NCBI GenBank assembly: GCA_029820875.1
Contig: JALGUK010000150.1
Location: 1 to 5,836 of the forward strand
Source of the DNA: Candidatus Zipacnadia bacterium
GTDB taxonomy: Bacteria > Armatimonadota > UBA5377 > JALGUK01
Direction of reading: 5' to 3'
DNA length: 5,836 nt
Shown: piece after piece, positions 5,274 through 5,836 of the stretch
How positions within the stretch are numbered: position 1 is the stretch's first letter
Layout of the letters: every line of letters begins with the position of its first letter
Position numbers and translations under genes: made by a program
Notes under the pieces: generated by a model
What the model saw: the letters and a program-made list of their open reading frames with translations, nothing else
The model's database searches: none
Told to the model about the DNA's origin: nothing

Positions 5274-5836
5274 ATGGGCATTAACCGTCGAGATTTCTTA
5301 GCCACAGCGGCTGTCGGCCTGGCCGGGGGGCTGGCCTCGGCGCCGGGTGCCGGAACCGCTCAGACATCGCGGCCACAGCGGAAGGGAGTCACAATGACCG
5401 GAGTCATATTCAACCAGGACTGCACACAGACTTACTAGAGGAGATGAAACCCGAGGTTTTCGACAAGCTCGTAGACAGCCTCGCAGCCGCCGGGATTACG
5501 GCTTTCCTCGTGAACTCTGCGTCCCAGAAGACCATCTACGCGAGCAAGGTCTGGGAGACGTTCTGGGACGGCTTTGACCCAGACGGGCCGGACGATCAGC
5601 CCTTCCTGGCACCGGTGCCGGCTGAGCGGCGTGCCGGATACCGAACCATGCTCGCGAACATGCTCTCCCTGTACGAACAGGGGTGTGACCCTGTCGAGCG
5701 GCAGATTGCACGGTGCAGACACAACGGAATCGCGTCGTGGGTCAGCCTGCGGATGAACGACCTGCACGACTGCGACATCCCCGGGAGCCCGCTGCTGAGC
5801 CGTTTCTACAAGGACCACCCGCACTGGCGGCGTGTG
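5274..5836 (+). CDS. Tat-exported TIM-barrel, glycoside-hydrolase-like protein; frameshifted and partial at the right edge
   Basis: From ATG 5274 the product begins MGINRRDFLATAAVGLAGG, a twin-arginine signal (NRRDFLA, then a hydrophobic core and an alanine/glycine-rich cleavage region ending near TAQ). It continues into MTGVIFNQDCTQTY and stops at TAG 5436-5438. The next frame is open through this stop and on to the window edge, carrying KPEVFDKLVDSLAAAGITAF, KVWETFWDGFDP, DDQPFLAPVPAE and HNGIASWVSLRMNDLHD. The two halves read as one protein, with 'NQDCT' as a first strand and 'GITAFLVNS' as the next, so a -1 type shift (one base missing or two extra) falls just before 5438. A barrel in which 'HGI..W.S.RMND' closes a strand resembles the family-10-like glycosyl hydrolases (GHL10/DUF187-type); this is inference. 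The likely role is extracytoplasmic carbohydrate breakdown. Either a sequencing error or a real decayed gene would explain it. Codons continue in frame to the last base. Confidence 0.6.

Noticed and set aside
5435..5824. A 129-codon minus-strand frame at the right edge
   Set aside because: Antisense to the hydrolase-like coding frame, which has far better protein character and continues the Tat-signal gene.

Overview
The window looks like a moderately GC-rich, environmental-type bacterial chromosome segment. The gene content is sugar metabolism plus exported or envelope proteins: an HpcH/HpaI aldolase, a sugar isomerase/epimerase, a ribokinase, a Tat-exported TIM-barrel protein, a CcdA-type thiol-redox membrane protein and a membrane-anchored LolA-like protein. 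This mix is familiar from heterotrophic candidate phyla such as Latescibacteria-, Poribacteria-, Hydrogenedentes- or Armatimonadetes-like lineages. That placement is inference; no marker gene is present. No phage, IS, CRISPR, tRNA or rRNA was found.

Layout, left to right. (1) 1-821, minus: an unrecognised N-terminally anchored protein, possibly LolA-like, cut by the left edge and apparently split by a -1 type frameshift near its N-terminus. (2) 822-1217: a regulatory intergenic region. On the minus strand, facing gene 1, it carries a near-consensus promoter whose whole 16-bp spacer is a T-run followed by a G-run. On the plus strand, facing the aldolase, a perfect 8-bp inverted repeat overlaps the -35 of a plausible promoter. 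(3) 1218-2009, plus: HpaI-family aldolase. It converges, across a 13-bp perfect hairpin, on (4) 2070-2861, minus: sugar phosphate isomerase/epimerase. (5) 3037-3327, minus: a CxxC thioredoxin-like remnant with no start codon but with its own terminator. It faces away from (6) 3384-4121, plus: CcdA/DsbD-type electron carrier. (7) 4159-5085, minus: ribokinase. (8) 5274-5836 and beyond, plus: Tat-signal protein with a glycoside-hydrolase-like barrel, also frameshifted early and cut by the right edge.

Almost every gene lies on the opposite strand from its neighbour, so most are probably single-gene transcription units. The aldolase, isomerase/epimerase, ribokinase and exported hydrolase-like protein fit a theme of scavenging and breaking down uncommon sugars or sugar acids. 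CcdA normally passes electrons to an extracytoplasmic thioredoxin-like protein; the one beside it here appears broken.

The observation most worth checking is the promoter at 931-958. Slippage in its T8/G9 tract would change the -35/-10 spacing, the classic architecture of transcriptional phase variation, and it points at a predicted envelope protein.
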